Shown in pieces: positions 7,298 through 14,601 of a DNA stretch of 20,650 nt. The DNA comes from an uncultured Oscillospiraceae bacterium (GTDB lineage: Bacteria > Bacillota > Clostridia > Oscillospirales > Ruminococcaceae): positions 1 to 20,650 of the forward strand of contig URGQ01000027.1 of assembly GCA_900547385.1 (NCBI GenBank). The letters run 5' to 3'. How positions within the stretch are numbered: the first letter of the stretch is position 1; each line of letters begins with the position of its first letter. A model generated the notes under the pieces. That model worked only from the letters and a program-made list of their open reading frames with translations. It was not told the DNA's origin and made no database searches. The position numbers were made by a program, and so were the translations under genes.

Positions 7298-7993
7298 TTA
7301 CAGGAAAAACTTTTTCTGCAGTGATTCCCGCAGTGGGCGGCAGCAGCCGATAATGATGAGCGTCAGCCCTAAAATGATGCCGGCCGCCAGCGGGTAAATG
7401 GACCACAGCAGAGCGTCATGGAGCTTAAAGGTCAGGTTGATAAGAAATTCCACCAGCACCATCAGCCCGCCGGAAAGAATAAACGCCCCGCCGAATACAA
7501 ACAGGTGTCCACCGTGCAGGTAGCGCAGCAGGATGACCATTGCCGTGACAATAATACCTGCCGCCCCCACCACCGGAAAAGCAAAGGAAAGGAACCAACG
7601 CCCACCGGTAGCCAGATCGATATACAGCAGGTAAACCCCCAGCGCCACAAAATCGACCGGGACAAAAATAACGGGATTCCCCCTGCGGAACCACAGCGGC
7701 AGTACGATAACGATGTAGCACATCAGCAGCGCACCCGTCACATAACCCGACCATACGATTCCGCCATTGATACGCCAATCGCACAGCAGGCAGATAACAA
7801 TAGGCAGTACCGTCAGCACCGTCACTATAAAGAGTGCGCCGCTGCGGCTCACTTCCTTGTGGATGTGTTCCTCCGGCGGGTAAGGCCCGTCCCCTTTGGG
7901 CGGCTCCATCTCCGGGTGAAAGACCGTGGTGCCGCACAGTGGGCATTTTTTCTCACTGTCGCCCAGCTCCACACCGCATTTAACACAATACAT
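7298..7993 (-). CDS. Zinc-ribbon six-helix membrane protein (DUF6320-like)
   Basis: A 231-residue protein beginning with a zinc ribbon (C3-x2-C6 and C17-x2-C20), a proline-rich linker, then about six hydrophobic segments (roughly 52-72, 79-100, 107-127, 132-156, 162-187, 196-217) and a short basic tail. The layout matches proteins annotated DUF6320 in gut Firmicutes, which I recall near acyltransferase and alpha/beta-hydrolase genes, as here. Function is not established. It starts 22 nt after the hydrolase/acyltransferase gene with a purine-rich ribosome binding site, so the two are surely co-expressed. A role as a membrane partner in lipid or acyl-group modification is inference only. Confidence 0.78.
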   Translation of the reverse strand: MYCVKCGVELGDSEKKCPLCGTTVFHPEMEPPKGDGPYPPEEHIHKEVSRSGALFIVTVLTVLPIVICLLCDWRINGGIVWSGYVTGALLMCYIVIVLPLWFRRGNPVIFVPVDFVALGVYLLYIDLATGGRWFLSFAFPVVGAAGIIVTAMVILLRYLHGGHLFVFGGAFILSGGLMVLVEFLINLTFKLHDALLWSIYPLAAGIILGLTLIIIGCCRPLRESLQKKFFL

Positions 7994-8015
7994 AGCTGTT
8001 CCCCCCTTGGCGCCT

Positions 8016-10184
8016 TCAGCGCCCGTTGCTTTCCGCCTTTACCGGCAGGCCCATCCAGTGCAGCACCTCATAGAAATGCCGCTCCAGCTCCGGCTCCCGG
8101 ATATTGCGGATCATATTGATATAAACGGTATCGCCCCAGGTGATGATCCCACAGTTGTGCGGTGCCTTGGCCTGCACACCAATGATAAAATCCATCCGGC
8201 GGATATACGGCCGCATGGCATCCGGCACCTGTACCACACCCAGATTGGACATGCACAGGCAGCTCTTGCACTCGCCTACGGTATCAAATACCATCTTCAT
8301 CGCAAAATTTTTGATAAACAGGGGCATCACCTTGAGGATGGGAATGCGCTCACTGTTTACATTGGTGGCAATGCGGGCACTCATATTCTTACGGGTGACC
8401 TCCAGCCCCATGCGATGATGTACAATGCGGCACAGCTCCTCCAGGGTGTAATCCCCCAGGCGGGAATCCGCCTCCGGTGTAACATACTGGGCAAAATTCC
8501 GCAGCGACTGGCTGGGGAATAGCCCGCGCAGGTTTACCGGCACCAGCACCTTTACCGGGCGGCGGCGCCGGCGGCTCGGTACTTTTTGGGCCTGCAGGTT
8601 CAGAATCGCCTTCATCATGGCGGCGCACAGCAGCTCCGTTACCGTCACACCGTATTCCTTGGCCTTTGCTTTCAGCTCGGCGGCTGGCACCATCAGCGTG
8701 GTCAGGTCCAGGTAGCCATCCGGTTCCGGTGTCCCACTCAGGTGGTAGGCGGTCGCTTCCTTGCGGCTGGCCTCCACCCGGCCCGCATACTTCTGGAAGC
8801 TATCCTCCAGCTCCTCCTCACGGGGCGGGTCCAGACGGCGCAGCACGCCATCAGTCGCCGGGATTTCTACCCCATACCGGCGGCACAGGTACTCCGCCAG
8901 CAGCGTCTTTAGGAAGATGGCCCCCCCGGTGCCATCGGTCAGCGCATGGAAAAATTCCACCGCAATGCGGTCCCGGTACACCAGCACCCGGAATGCGCAC
9001 TTGCGGATATCATCAAAGGGCATATGCACCAATGGATAGCTCTTTTCCGGCTGGATGGCCGGCGCCGCCGGAATCTGCTCCAGATAGTACCAGAACATTC
9101 CCCGGCGCAGCCGAACAGCAATAGAGGGAAACCGCCGTACAGTCACATCCAGCGCGGTTTGCAGGGTCGGCACATCCACTGTTTCAGTAAGGGTAGCCGA
9201 GAGCCGAAACAGGTTGTTCCAGTTGCGGCGGCGGGCGGCAGGATAGATCTTCGCGGCATTATCCAGCTGCATCCAACGCAGCTTGCGTTCCCCGCCCATC
9301 ACCCTGCTCAGGAACTTACCCATTTCCTCGAAGTCGGACATGTTCTCATTGAGGTAATACAGCACATAGGCATGCCAGCGTTCCGGCGCTATGATCATTT
9401 TACTCTCGCAGCCGGCATCCAACAGCTTTTGGTGCAGGCGGCGGGTATCATCCAGCAATATCTCATCCCCGCCCACAAAAAGCAGCACAGGCGGAAAACC
9501 GGTCAGATCACCGAAGAGCGGCGAAACCAGTGGCTCCTCCTTGGAGGTCAGCCCACCGGTGTAACAATCGGCATAAAAGCGCAGCAGCTCTTCGGTCAAG
9601 GATGGGTCCGCTTCGCGGTTTTCCTCATAGGTTTTCCCGGAGCAGGTCAGATCCGTCCAGGGCGAAATGGCAATAAGGCCCGCAGGCATCGCCATGTTCA
9701 TCTCCTTCAGCCGCAGGCACAGCGCGCAAATGAGCCCGCCTCCGGCACTTTCCCCACACAGCACAATCTGCTCCGGCGCATAGCCTTTCTCCAGCAGGTA
9801 GCGGTAGGCCTCCAGGGCATCCTCCACAGCGGCTGGGTAGGGGCTTTCCGGGGCCAGGCGATAGGCGGCGCAGAATACCCTAATCCCGCATTCATCAGCC
9901 AGCGTCGCGCCAAAGCCCTTGGCGTAGTCCAGGTCGCCGCAGGTATAGCCGCCGCCATGCAGGTACAGGATCACCCCGCTGCGGCGCTCATCCCGCGGAA
10001 TCAGCCAGGCGCCTTCAAAGCGCTCAAACGAATAATCTCGCACGATGACATCTTTTTTATGGATCGCTTCCATTAGCTCGCCCAATTTATCCTGTCCCTT
10101 GCGGGTCACCTCCAGCGAGCAATTCGCCACAAAAGGCTTAAAAAAATTGAGCTGCGAGCGTACCAAACGGGCGGGAAGTCCCAT
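8016..10184 (-). CDS. Fused alpha/beta hydrolase - condensation-like acyltransferase
   Basis: A 722-residue two-domain protein. Residues ~1-298 form an alpha/beta hydrolase of the hormone-sensitive-lipase (family IV) type: oxyanion motif YLHGGGY (76-79), nucleophile elbow GESAGG (S146), acid in GGDEILLDD (near D240) and histidine in ERWHAY (H271). Residues ~303-722 resemble a condensation-domain or alcohol/phthiocerol-type acyltransferase, with the catalytic HxxxDG motif as HALTDG (H413, D417). Both active sites look intact, and the reading frame crosses the junction (~298-305) without a lesion. The substrate is unknown; esterification or deacylation of a lipid or secondary metabolite is plausible. 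AAGGAGA precedes the ATG and a strong promoter lies upstream. It heads a unit with the DUF6320-like and LysR genes. Confidence 0.85.
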   Translation of the reverse strand: MGLPARLVRSQLNFFKPFVANCSLEVTRKGQDKLGELMEAIHKKDVIVRDYSFERFEGAWLIPRDERRSGVILYLHGGGYTCGDLDYAKGFGATLADECGIRVFCAAYRLAPESPYPAAVEDALEAYRYLLEKGYAPEQIVLCGESAGGGLICALCLRLKEMNMAMPAGLIAISPWTDLTCSGKTYEENREADPSLTEELLRFYADCYTGGLTSKEEPLVSPLFGDLTGFPPVLLFVGGDEILLDDTRRLHQKLLDAGCESKMIIAPERWHAYVLYYLNENMSDFEEMGKFLSRVMGGERKLRWMQLDNAAKIYPAARRRNWNNLFRLSATLTETVDVPTLQTALDVTVRRFPSIAVRLRRGMFWYYLEQIPAAPAIQPEKSYPLVHMPFDDIRKCAFRVLVYRDRIAVEFFHALTDGTGGAIFLKTLLAEYLCRRYGVEIPATDGVLRRLDPPREEELEDSFQKYAGRVEASRKEATAYHLSGTPEPDGYLDLTTLMVPAAELKAKAKEYGVTVTELLCAAMMKAILNLQAQKVPSRRRRRPVKVLVPVNLRGLFPSQSLRNFAQYVTPEADSRLGDYTLEELCRIVHHRMGLEVTRKNMSARIATNVNSERIPILKVMPLFIKNFAMKMVFDTVGECKSCLCMSNLGVVQVPDAMRPYIRRMDFIIGVQAKAPHNCGIITWGDTVYINMIRNIREPELERHFYEVLHWMGLPVKAESNGR

Positions 10185-10222
10185 ACAGCGCCGTCTCCTT
10201 TCCAGTCTATCGTTAAAAGATA

Positions 10223-10251
10223 ATTATAGCATTGACTGCCCGGAATGTAAA
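10223..10251 (-). promoter_or_regulatory. Sigma-A promoter of the hydrolase/acyltransferase unit
   Basis: On the minus strand TTTACA (10246-10251) and TATAAT (10223-10228) are separated by exactly 17 nt, with a TG before the -10. It lies 38 nt upstream of the start codon and is one of the best promoter matches in the window. Confidence 0.85.
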
Positions 10252-10271
10252 GAATCGCCCGGCACGCAAAA

Positions 10272-10297
10272 GGCTCCCGTTTGGTAAAACGGAAGCC
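10272..10297 (-). terminator. Terminator after the amidase remnant
   Basis: On the minus strand an 11-bp stem with one wobble pair (GGCTTCCGTTT / AAACGGGAGCC) closes a 4-nt loop and is followed by TTTTG. It lies 10 nt past the amidase-frame stop codon. Confidence 0.8.
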
Positions 10298-10307
10298 CTA
10301 GCGATAT

Positions 10308-10685
10308 TCAGTTCCAGCCATGGATTTTGATAAGCTGCTGATAGGTGTAAAAGTACACCCCAGCCGGGAAGTCACACAGATCACCGGTATTAGAGCAAAT
10401 GAGATAATCCGCGGTATTACCGCTTTCATCCGTCAGCACCTCGCTTATCATCACAATGTGGCGGAAGTGGTCGTTGCCCATGGCGATAACATCTCCCGGT
10501 TCCCCTGTGTAGTAGGGGGCCGCCGCGTCGCCCACCAGCCCGCTGCCAGTATTCGCCTGCACATAGCTCACAAAATAATTGACCCCGGACCAGGAAGCGG
10601 TACGGTTGCCGTTCCCAAACCAGTACCAACAGCATCAGCACCAACAGCAACGCCGCTATCCTATATTTTATCTTGGGGGGTCCAT
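10308..10685 (-). pseudogene. Degraded amidase-domain (Amidase_6-like) gene
   Basis: The 3' part reads as the second half of a putative amidase domain: WYWFGNGNRTASWSGVNYF, then PGDVIAMGNDHFRHIVMISEV, ending near 10308. The usual N-terminal half with the catalytic cysteine region is missing, and the amidase frame has a stop just upstream and no start. A good ribosome site (AAGGAGC) precedes an ATG at 10685, but that frame stops after five codons. Adding one C to the run of six Cs at 10675-10680 would give MDPPKIKYRIAALLLVLMLL, a plausible membrane anchor or signal peptide that itself ends in the wrong frame for the amidase part. At least two lesions are therefore needed: a homopolymer frameshift and an internal deletion. 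The first could be a sequencing error; the second is harder to explain that way. Confidence 0.7.
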
Positions 10686-10848
10686 TGCCTTGCTCCTTTC
10701 GGGAGAGTCTAATATAATTGTATTTTACAACCTAAAGCTAACTTTAAGGCAAGCCCTCATCCGTAAAATTCACATAAAGTTCATGGGATTTTCCCCCCTT
10801 TGCACCGTTCGATTTTACAATATACCGGTAGAACTCTGCCGAACAAGG

Positions 10849-10857
10849 TGTTATAAT
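10849..10857 (+). promoter_or_regulatory. Extended -10 promoter of the RpiR-type regulator
   Basis: TGTTATAAT, a perfect extended -10, lies 33 nt before the start codon. No good -35 is seen at 16-18 nt, consistent with an extended -10 promoter. Confidence 0.65.
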
Positions 10858-10890
10858 ATATAAAATCAACCGTGGAAAGGATGCCAGCGC

Positions 10891-11640
10891 ATGGGCGATA
10901 ATTATTTCTTACTTACCAATCTGCTTTCGGAAGACGAGCAGAAGATCATCACCAGTATAGCCGCGCACCTGGAACGCGGGGAAAAACGGGTCGGCATTCA
11001 GCAGGTCGCCACCGAAAATTTTGTCTCCACCGCCACCATCGTAAAAATGTGCAAGCGGCTGGGCTTTGAGGGGTACAGCGAGCTGTATTATTATCTCAGC
11101 CGTCAGCTGAATGGCCGGGATGAACGCCGCAATGCCGAAAATCTCAAAAATCTCATTGATAACTATTCTGATACCCTCATCGATGATTTCTGTGGGTTGC
11201 TCAAAGCCTCCCGCCAGGAGAAAATGTTCACCACCGGTGCCGGTTTCTCCAATATCGTCGGCTCCTACATCGCGCAGCGGCTTTCCATCTGCGGCTTTAT
11301 GGTGTTCAATAATGTCCATTTCTACGATTTTATGCTCTTCCAGGATGCTCATCACCTGCCCGGCGGCAGCGAACCCTCGGTGATGTTTGCCGTCAGCCAA
11401 AGCGGCGAGACCGAGCCGGTGCTTAACGATGTGCGTCACGCCCAGCAGCACGGTCACAAAATCATGGCCTTTACCAAGCGCGGGGATTCCGCCCTGGCCC
11501 GGCTTGCTGATATTGTTTTTGTCATTGACGGCTCCAAACAGACGCTGGTCGGCAGCCTTCCCAATCCCTTCTTTGGCCATGTTATTCTGGCCTTTGAGGA
11601 TCTCATCGCCATCTACTTTGACCGTGACCGCCGGCCGTAA
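10891..11640 (+). CDS. MurR/RpiR-family transcriptional regulator
   Basis: A 249-residue regulator with an N-terminal RpiR helix-turn-helix (~1-75, core GIQQVATENFVSTATIVKMC) and a C-terminal SIS domain (~105-235) that in this family binds phosphosugars. SIS signatures are TTGAGFSNIVGSYIAQRL and AVSQSGETEPV. The ATG follows GGAAAGG by 10 nt. It stands just upstream of, and in the same direction as, the PhnDCE-type transporter operon, which has its own promoter, so it is the likely regulator of that operon. A SIS-domain sensor suggests that the signal is a phosphorylated sugar or similar metabolite; this is inference. Confidence 0.9.
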   Translation: MGDNYFLLTNLLSEDEQKIITSIAAHLERGEKRVGIQQVATENFVSTATIVKMCKRLGFEGYSELYYYLSRQLNGRDERRNAENLKNLIDNYSDTLIDDFCGLLKASRQEKMFTTGAGFSNIVGSYIAQRLSICGFMVFNNVHFYDFMLFQDAHHLPGGSEPSVMFAVSQSGETEPVLNDVRHAQQHGHKIMAFTKRGDSALARLADIVFVIDGSKQTLVGSLPNPFFGHVILAFEDLIAIYFDRDRRP

Positions 11641-11679
11641 GATAATACTTTTTTTACGAAAACAGAAAAAAATTTCGCG

Positions 11680-11719
11680 GGGCAGCATGTTATACTTTAG
11701 ATAGTGTAGCAGGCTGCCC
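11680..11719. promoter_or_regulatory. Inverted repeat flanking the phnD -10
   Basis: GGGCAGC (11680-11686) and GCTGCCC (11713-11719) form a perfect 7-bp inverted repeat whose arms bracket the -10 element at 11691-11696. It is a candidate operator for the adjacent RpiR-type protein; the 26-nt spacing is unusual for a simple dimer site. Confidence 0.35.
11688..11696 (+). promoter_or_regulatory. Extended -10 promoter of the phnD operon
   Basis: TGTTATACT, an extended -10, lies in the 154-nt gap between the RpiR-type gene and phnD. The -35 region is A-rich without a good hexamer. Confidence 0.6.
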
Positions 11720-11737
11720 AGTTTGCTGCACCGCCAG

Positions 11738-11781
11738 TTGCCCGCACACCGCGGGCAAAAAGGATAATGAAGAATCATTAT
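11738..11781 (+). promoter_or_regulatory. Two leader hairpins before phnD
   Basis: An 8-bp GC-rich stem (TTGCCCGC / GCGGGCAA, 11738-11758) is followed by a 7-bp stem (ATAATGA / TCATTAT, 11764-11781) that ends directly before the ribosome site GGAGG (11782-11786). They could stabilise the 5' end of the mRNA or affect translation. No T-run follows, so neither is a terminator. Confidence 0.5.
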
Positions 11782-11794
11782 GGAGGAAAAACAA

Positions 11795-12841
11795 ATGAAA
11801 AAGCTGTTTGCGTTTTTGCTGGTAGTCGTCATGATCCTCAGCATGATGGTCGGCTGCGGCAACAACACCACCCCCGGCAATGACACGGATACCAAGAAGA
11901 TCGAAACCCTCAAGGTCGCTTTCGTTCCTTCCCGTGAGCCCGCCGAGATCATCACCGTCACCGAGCCCCTGAAGGCAATGCTCAAGGAAGAGCTGGCCAA
12001 AGAAGGCTACGAGGTCGGCGAAGTTGAGATCACCGTCGGCACCACCTACGAGGCAGTCGGCGAAGGTTTGGAAGCCGGCACCATCGATGTTGGCCTCATC
12101 CCCGGCGGCACCTATGTTCTGTACGATGACGGCGCCGAGGTCATCCTCACTGCCACCCGTAACGGCCTCAGCAAGGATTCCGATAACGCCAAGGATTGGA
12201 ACGATGGCCAGCCCACCGAAGCTTCCGAAAAGCAGGCTGTTTCCTATCGTGCTCTCATGATCGCCGGCCCCTCCGATAAGGGTCAGGAGCTGCTCGCCAA
12301 GGTTAATAACGGCGAAGAGCTGACTTGGGAAGACCTGAACAGCGCCAACTGGAGCGTCATGGGCACCTCTTCCCCCGCCGGTTACATCTATCCCGCCCTG
12401 TGGCTGCAGGATCACTACGGCAAGGGCATCTCTGATCTCGCCAGTGCCGTTCAGTCCGATTCCTATGCCAGCGCCTTTGCCCGTCTGGCTTCCGGTCAGG
12501 TCGATGTCCTGGTGACCTATGCCGATGCCCGCCGCGACTATGCCGAGCGTTGGAACACCGAGTTCAGCCGTGAGGCTTCCATCTGGGAGGAGACCGGCGT
12601 CATCGGTGTTACCGCCCCCATCTACAATGACACCATCTCCGTCAGCAAGAACTCCGAGATCATGACCGATGAGTTCATCGCCGCTCTGCAGAACGCTTTC
12701 ATCAATATCGGCAATACCGATGCCGGCAAGGAAGTTATCGCTATCTACAGCCACAATGGCTATCAGAAGGCCCAGCCTTCCGATTATGACAGCGAGCGCG
12801 CCGCTCAGAAGCTCATCCAGGAGCTGAGCGCCGCCAACTAA
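11795..12841 (+). CDS. phnD: PhnD-type substrate-binding lipoprotein of ABC importer
   Basis: A 348-residue phosphate/phosphonate-type binding protein. It has a lipoprotein signal peptide with hydrophobic core AFLLVVVMILSMM and lipobox MVGC (lipidated C21), then a low-complexity N/T/D linker and the PhnD-like domain (LKVAFVPSREPAEI, TIDVGLIPGG, GTSSPAGYIYP, QVDVLVTYADARRDYAE). The start at 11795 is used because GGAGG lies 8 nt upstream; an ATG at 11780 overlaps that site and would add a charged extension before the signal peptide. It is anchored outside the membrane and delivers ligand to the two permeases encoded downstream. Codon use is strongly biased to C- and G-ending codons, suggesting high expression. 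The ligand is uncertain: this family includes phosphonate, phosphite and phosphate-ester binders. Confidence 0.88.
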   Translation: MKKLFAFLLVVVMILSMMVGCGNNTTPGNDTDTKKIETLKVAFVPSREPAEIITVTEPLKAMLKEELAKEGYEVGEVEITVGTTYEAVGEGLEAGTIDVGLIPGGTYVLYDDGAEVILTATRNGLSKDSDNAKDWNDGQPTEASEKQAVSYRALMIAGPSDKGQELLAKVNNGEELTWEDLNSANWSVMGTSSPAGYIYPALWLQDHYGKGISDLASAVQSDSYASAFARLASGQVDVLVTYADARRDYAERWNTEFSREASIWEETGVIGVTAPIYNDTISVSKNSEIMTDEFIAALQNAFINIGNTDAGKEVIAIYSHNGYQKAQPSDYDSERAAQKLIQELSAAN

Positions 12842-12872
12842 CCTTTCGGTTTCTCATTTCCATCCCATATGC

Positions 12873-12919
12873 GGGGAGGACATGCACAGATTACTGCTTT
12901 CCTCTGTGCGGTCCTCCCC
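12873..12919 (+). promoter_or_regulatory. Strong intercistronic hairpin 1 (phnD-phnC)
   Basis: A two-part stem: 9 perfect pairs (GGGGAGGAC / GTCCTCCCC), a small internal loop and 7 more pairs (GCACAGA / TCTGTGC) around a 12-nt loop. No T-tract follows, so it is more likely an mRNA-stabilising or attenuating structure than a full terminator. Confidence 0.7.
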
Positions 12920-12931
12920 ATTATCGTTCCC

Positions 12932-12969
12932 AAACCGGAATACATCCCCCAGCGTGTGTATCCCGGTTT
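12932..12969 (+). promoter_or_regulatory. Strong intercistronic hairpin 2 (phnD-phnC)
   Basis: A 13-bp stem with a single mismatch (AAACCGGAATACA / TGTATCCCGGTTT) and a 12-nt loop, starting 12 nt after hairpin 1. It lies 41 nt before the phnC start. Confidence 0.7.
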
Positions 12970-13010
12970 ATGAATGAGACCCGTATTCTAACCGCAGAAG
13001 AGGAGACCGT

Positions 13011-13769
13011 ATGATTCAATTTGACCATGTATCCAAGGTATACCCCAATGGCACCGTGGGGCTGGACGATGTAAACCTGACCATCCGGGATGGTGAATTT
13101 GTCGCCATCATCGGCCGTTCCGGTGCCGGTAAATCCACCCTGCTGCGCTCCGTCAACCGGATGCACCGCATCACCTCCGGCACCCTTACGGTAAATGGCA
13201 TCAATGTCAGCACCCTTTCCGGCAAAAGCCTGCGCCGTTTCCGCCGGGGCATCGGCATGGTGTTCCAGTCTTTCAATCTGGTCACCCGCACCACCGTCAT
13301 CAAAAATGTTCTCTCCGCCTGCGTACCGGATATGCCATTCTGGCGGGTACTGCTGGGTATTTTCCGCCGGGAGGATAAAATGAAGGCCCTGGAGTCTCTC
13401 GATAAGGTCGGCATTCTGGATAAGGCCTATATTCGCGCCGACCAGCTCTCCGGCGGCCAGCAGCAGCGTGTGGCATTGGCCCGCACCCTCACCCAAGACC
13501 CGCAGATCATCCTGGCCGATGAACCGGTCGCCGCGCTGGATCCCGTCACCGCCCGTCAGGTCATGCAGGATTTTGTCCGCATCAATAAGGAAATGGGCAT
13601 CTCCATTCTGCTCAATATCCACCATGTGGAGCTCGCTATTGAGTACGCCGACCGCATCATCGGCATCCGGGCCGGGCACATCGTCTACGATGGTCCCTCC
13701 AAGCAGGTAGATCAGGCCGTCCTGAATGCCATCTACGGGGATGATGCCGAAACGGAGGCGACCGCATGA
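13011..13769 (+). CDS. phnC: PhnC-type ABC transporter ATP-binding protein
   Basis: A 252-residue cytoplasmic ATPase energising the importer. Walker A is GRSGAGKST (35-43), the signature is LSGGQQQRV (146-154), Walker B is IILADEP (166-172) with the D-loop AALDP after it, and the switch histidine lies in LNIHHVELA. Length and motifs match PhnC. AGAGGAG precedes the ATG. The 3' end overlaps the first permease gene by 4 nt (ATGA), showing translational coupling, while 169 nt with two hairpins separate it from phnD. Confidence 0.93.
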   Translation: MIQFDHVSKVYPNGTVGLDDVNLTIRDGEFVAIIGRSGAGKSTLLRSVNRMHRITSGTLTVNGINVSTLSGKSLRRFRRGIGMVFQSFNLVTRTTVIKNVLSACVPDMPFWRVLLGIFRREDKMKALESLDKVGILDKAYIRADQLSGGQQQRVALARTLTQDPQIILADEPVAALDPVTARQVMQDFVRINKEMGISILLNIHHVELAIEYADRIIGIRAGHIVYDGPSKQVDQAVLNAIYGDDAETEATA

Positions 13770-14587
13770 GCCTTTACGACCGTATCTTTAAGCCCCGCCG
13801 TTACACCCTGCCCAGCGGCGCCGTGGTGGAGGAAAAGCGCAGCCGTGCATGGCTCGTGCTCCTCATCATCCTGCTGCTGGGGGCGGTTTCTGTCCATATC
13901 ACCGGCTTCAATTTCACCGTCCTCGTAAAAAAGGGCAGCAAGTTCTTTGATATTCTGGTGGCCATGTTCCCGCCCAATACCGCCTATCTCTCCAAGATCT
14001 GGACTCCCCTGTGGGATACCATCAAGATGTCCTTCCTCGGCTCCTTCATCGGCGCGGTGTTGGCCGTTCCTTTTGCCATCGCCGCCGCCAGCAATATCGT
14101 CACCAACCGCATTGTGGTTTCCATCGTCCGGCTGTTCCTCAGCCTGGTACGCACTCTGCCCACACTGGTCTGCGCCCTTATCGCTACCTATATCTTCGGT
14201 CTCGGCACCATGGCCGGTACCTGTGCCATTGCCGTGTTTACCTTTGCCTATGTGGGCAAACAACTCTTCGAGGTCATCGAAACAGTGGATATGGGCCCCT
14301 TCGAGGCCATGGAAGCTCTGGGCGCTACCCGTATCCGGGCCTTTGTCACCTCGGTATTCCCGCAGGTACTGCCCACCTATCTCTCCGTTTCGCTCTTCTG
14401 CCTGGAGGGCAATGTCCGCTATGCCTCCATTCTGGGCTATGTGGGCGCCGGCGGTCTGGGACTTATCATGAATGAAAAAATCGGCTGGCGCGAATATGAC
14501 AGCCTTGGCATGATCCTCATTGTCCTCTTTATCACCGTGCTTATCATCGAGGGGATCAGCCATGCCCTGCGCAAGCGCCTGACTTAA
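13766..14587 (+). CDS. phnE: PhnE-type ABC transporter permease 1
   Basis: A 273-residue inner-membrane permease with about six hydrophobic segments, the first at ~28-46. The binding-protein-dependent permease (EAA-like) loop reads GPFEAMEALGATRIRAF at ~177-193, followed by the typical glycine-rich LGYVGAGGLGLIM near 223-235. The basic C-terminus RKRLT is cytoplasmic. GGAGG lies 7 nt before the ATG, inside phnC. It is the first of two permease genes in tandem and presumably pairs with the next as a heterodimer around a PhnC dimer. Confidence 0.92.
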   Translation: MSLYDRIFKPRRYTLPSGAVVEEKRSRAWLVLLIILLLGAVSVHITGFNFTVLVKKGSKFFDILVAMFPPNTAYLSKIWTPLWDTIKMSFLGSFIGAVLAVPFAIAAASNIVTNRIVVSIVRLFLSLVRTLPTLVCALIATYIFGLGTMAGTCAIAVFTFAYVGKQLFEVIETVDMGPFEAMEALGATRIRAFVTSVFPQVLPTYLSVSLFCLEGNVRYASILGYVGAGGLGLIMNEKIGWREYDSLGMILIVLFITVLIIEGISHALRKRLT

Positions 14588-14601
14588 AAGGAGGTACCGC
14601 T

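Noticed and set aside
8946..10076. A 376-codon plus-strand frame opposite the hydrolase/acyltransferase gene
   Set aside because: The minus-strand frame carries complete catalytic motifs of two enzyme families; the antisense product is low in recognisable features and rich in Gln/His/Ile as expected of a shadow.
10712..10820. Three ATTTTAC-type boxes between the amidase remnant and the RpiR-type gene (10722, 10763 inverted, 10812)
   Set aside because: Short and AT-rich in an AT-rich gap; the spacing is irregular and the boxes cannot be separated from compositional chance.
11636..11660. Possible terminator behind the RpiR-type gene (T-run at 11649-11655)
   Set aside because: Only a 4-5 bp weak stem (GTAA / TTAC) is possible and the T-run lies within the loop, so read-through into phnD remains likely.
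11780..11794. Upstream ATG for phnD
   Set aside because: It overlaps the ribosome site GGAGG and would place MEEKQ before a clean signal peptide.
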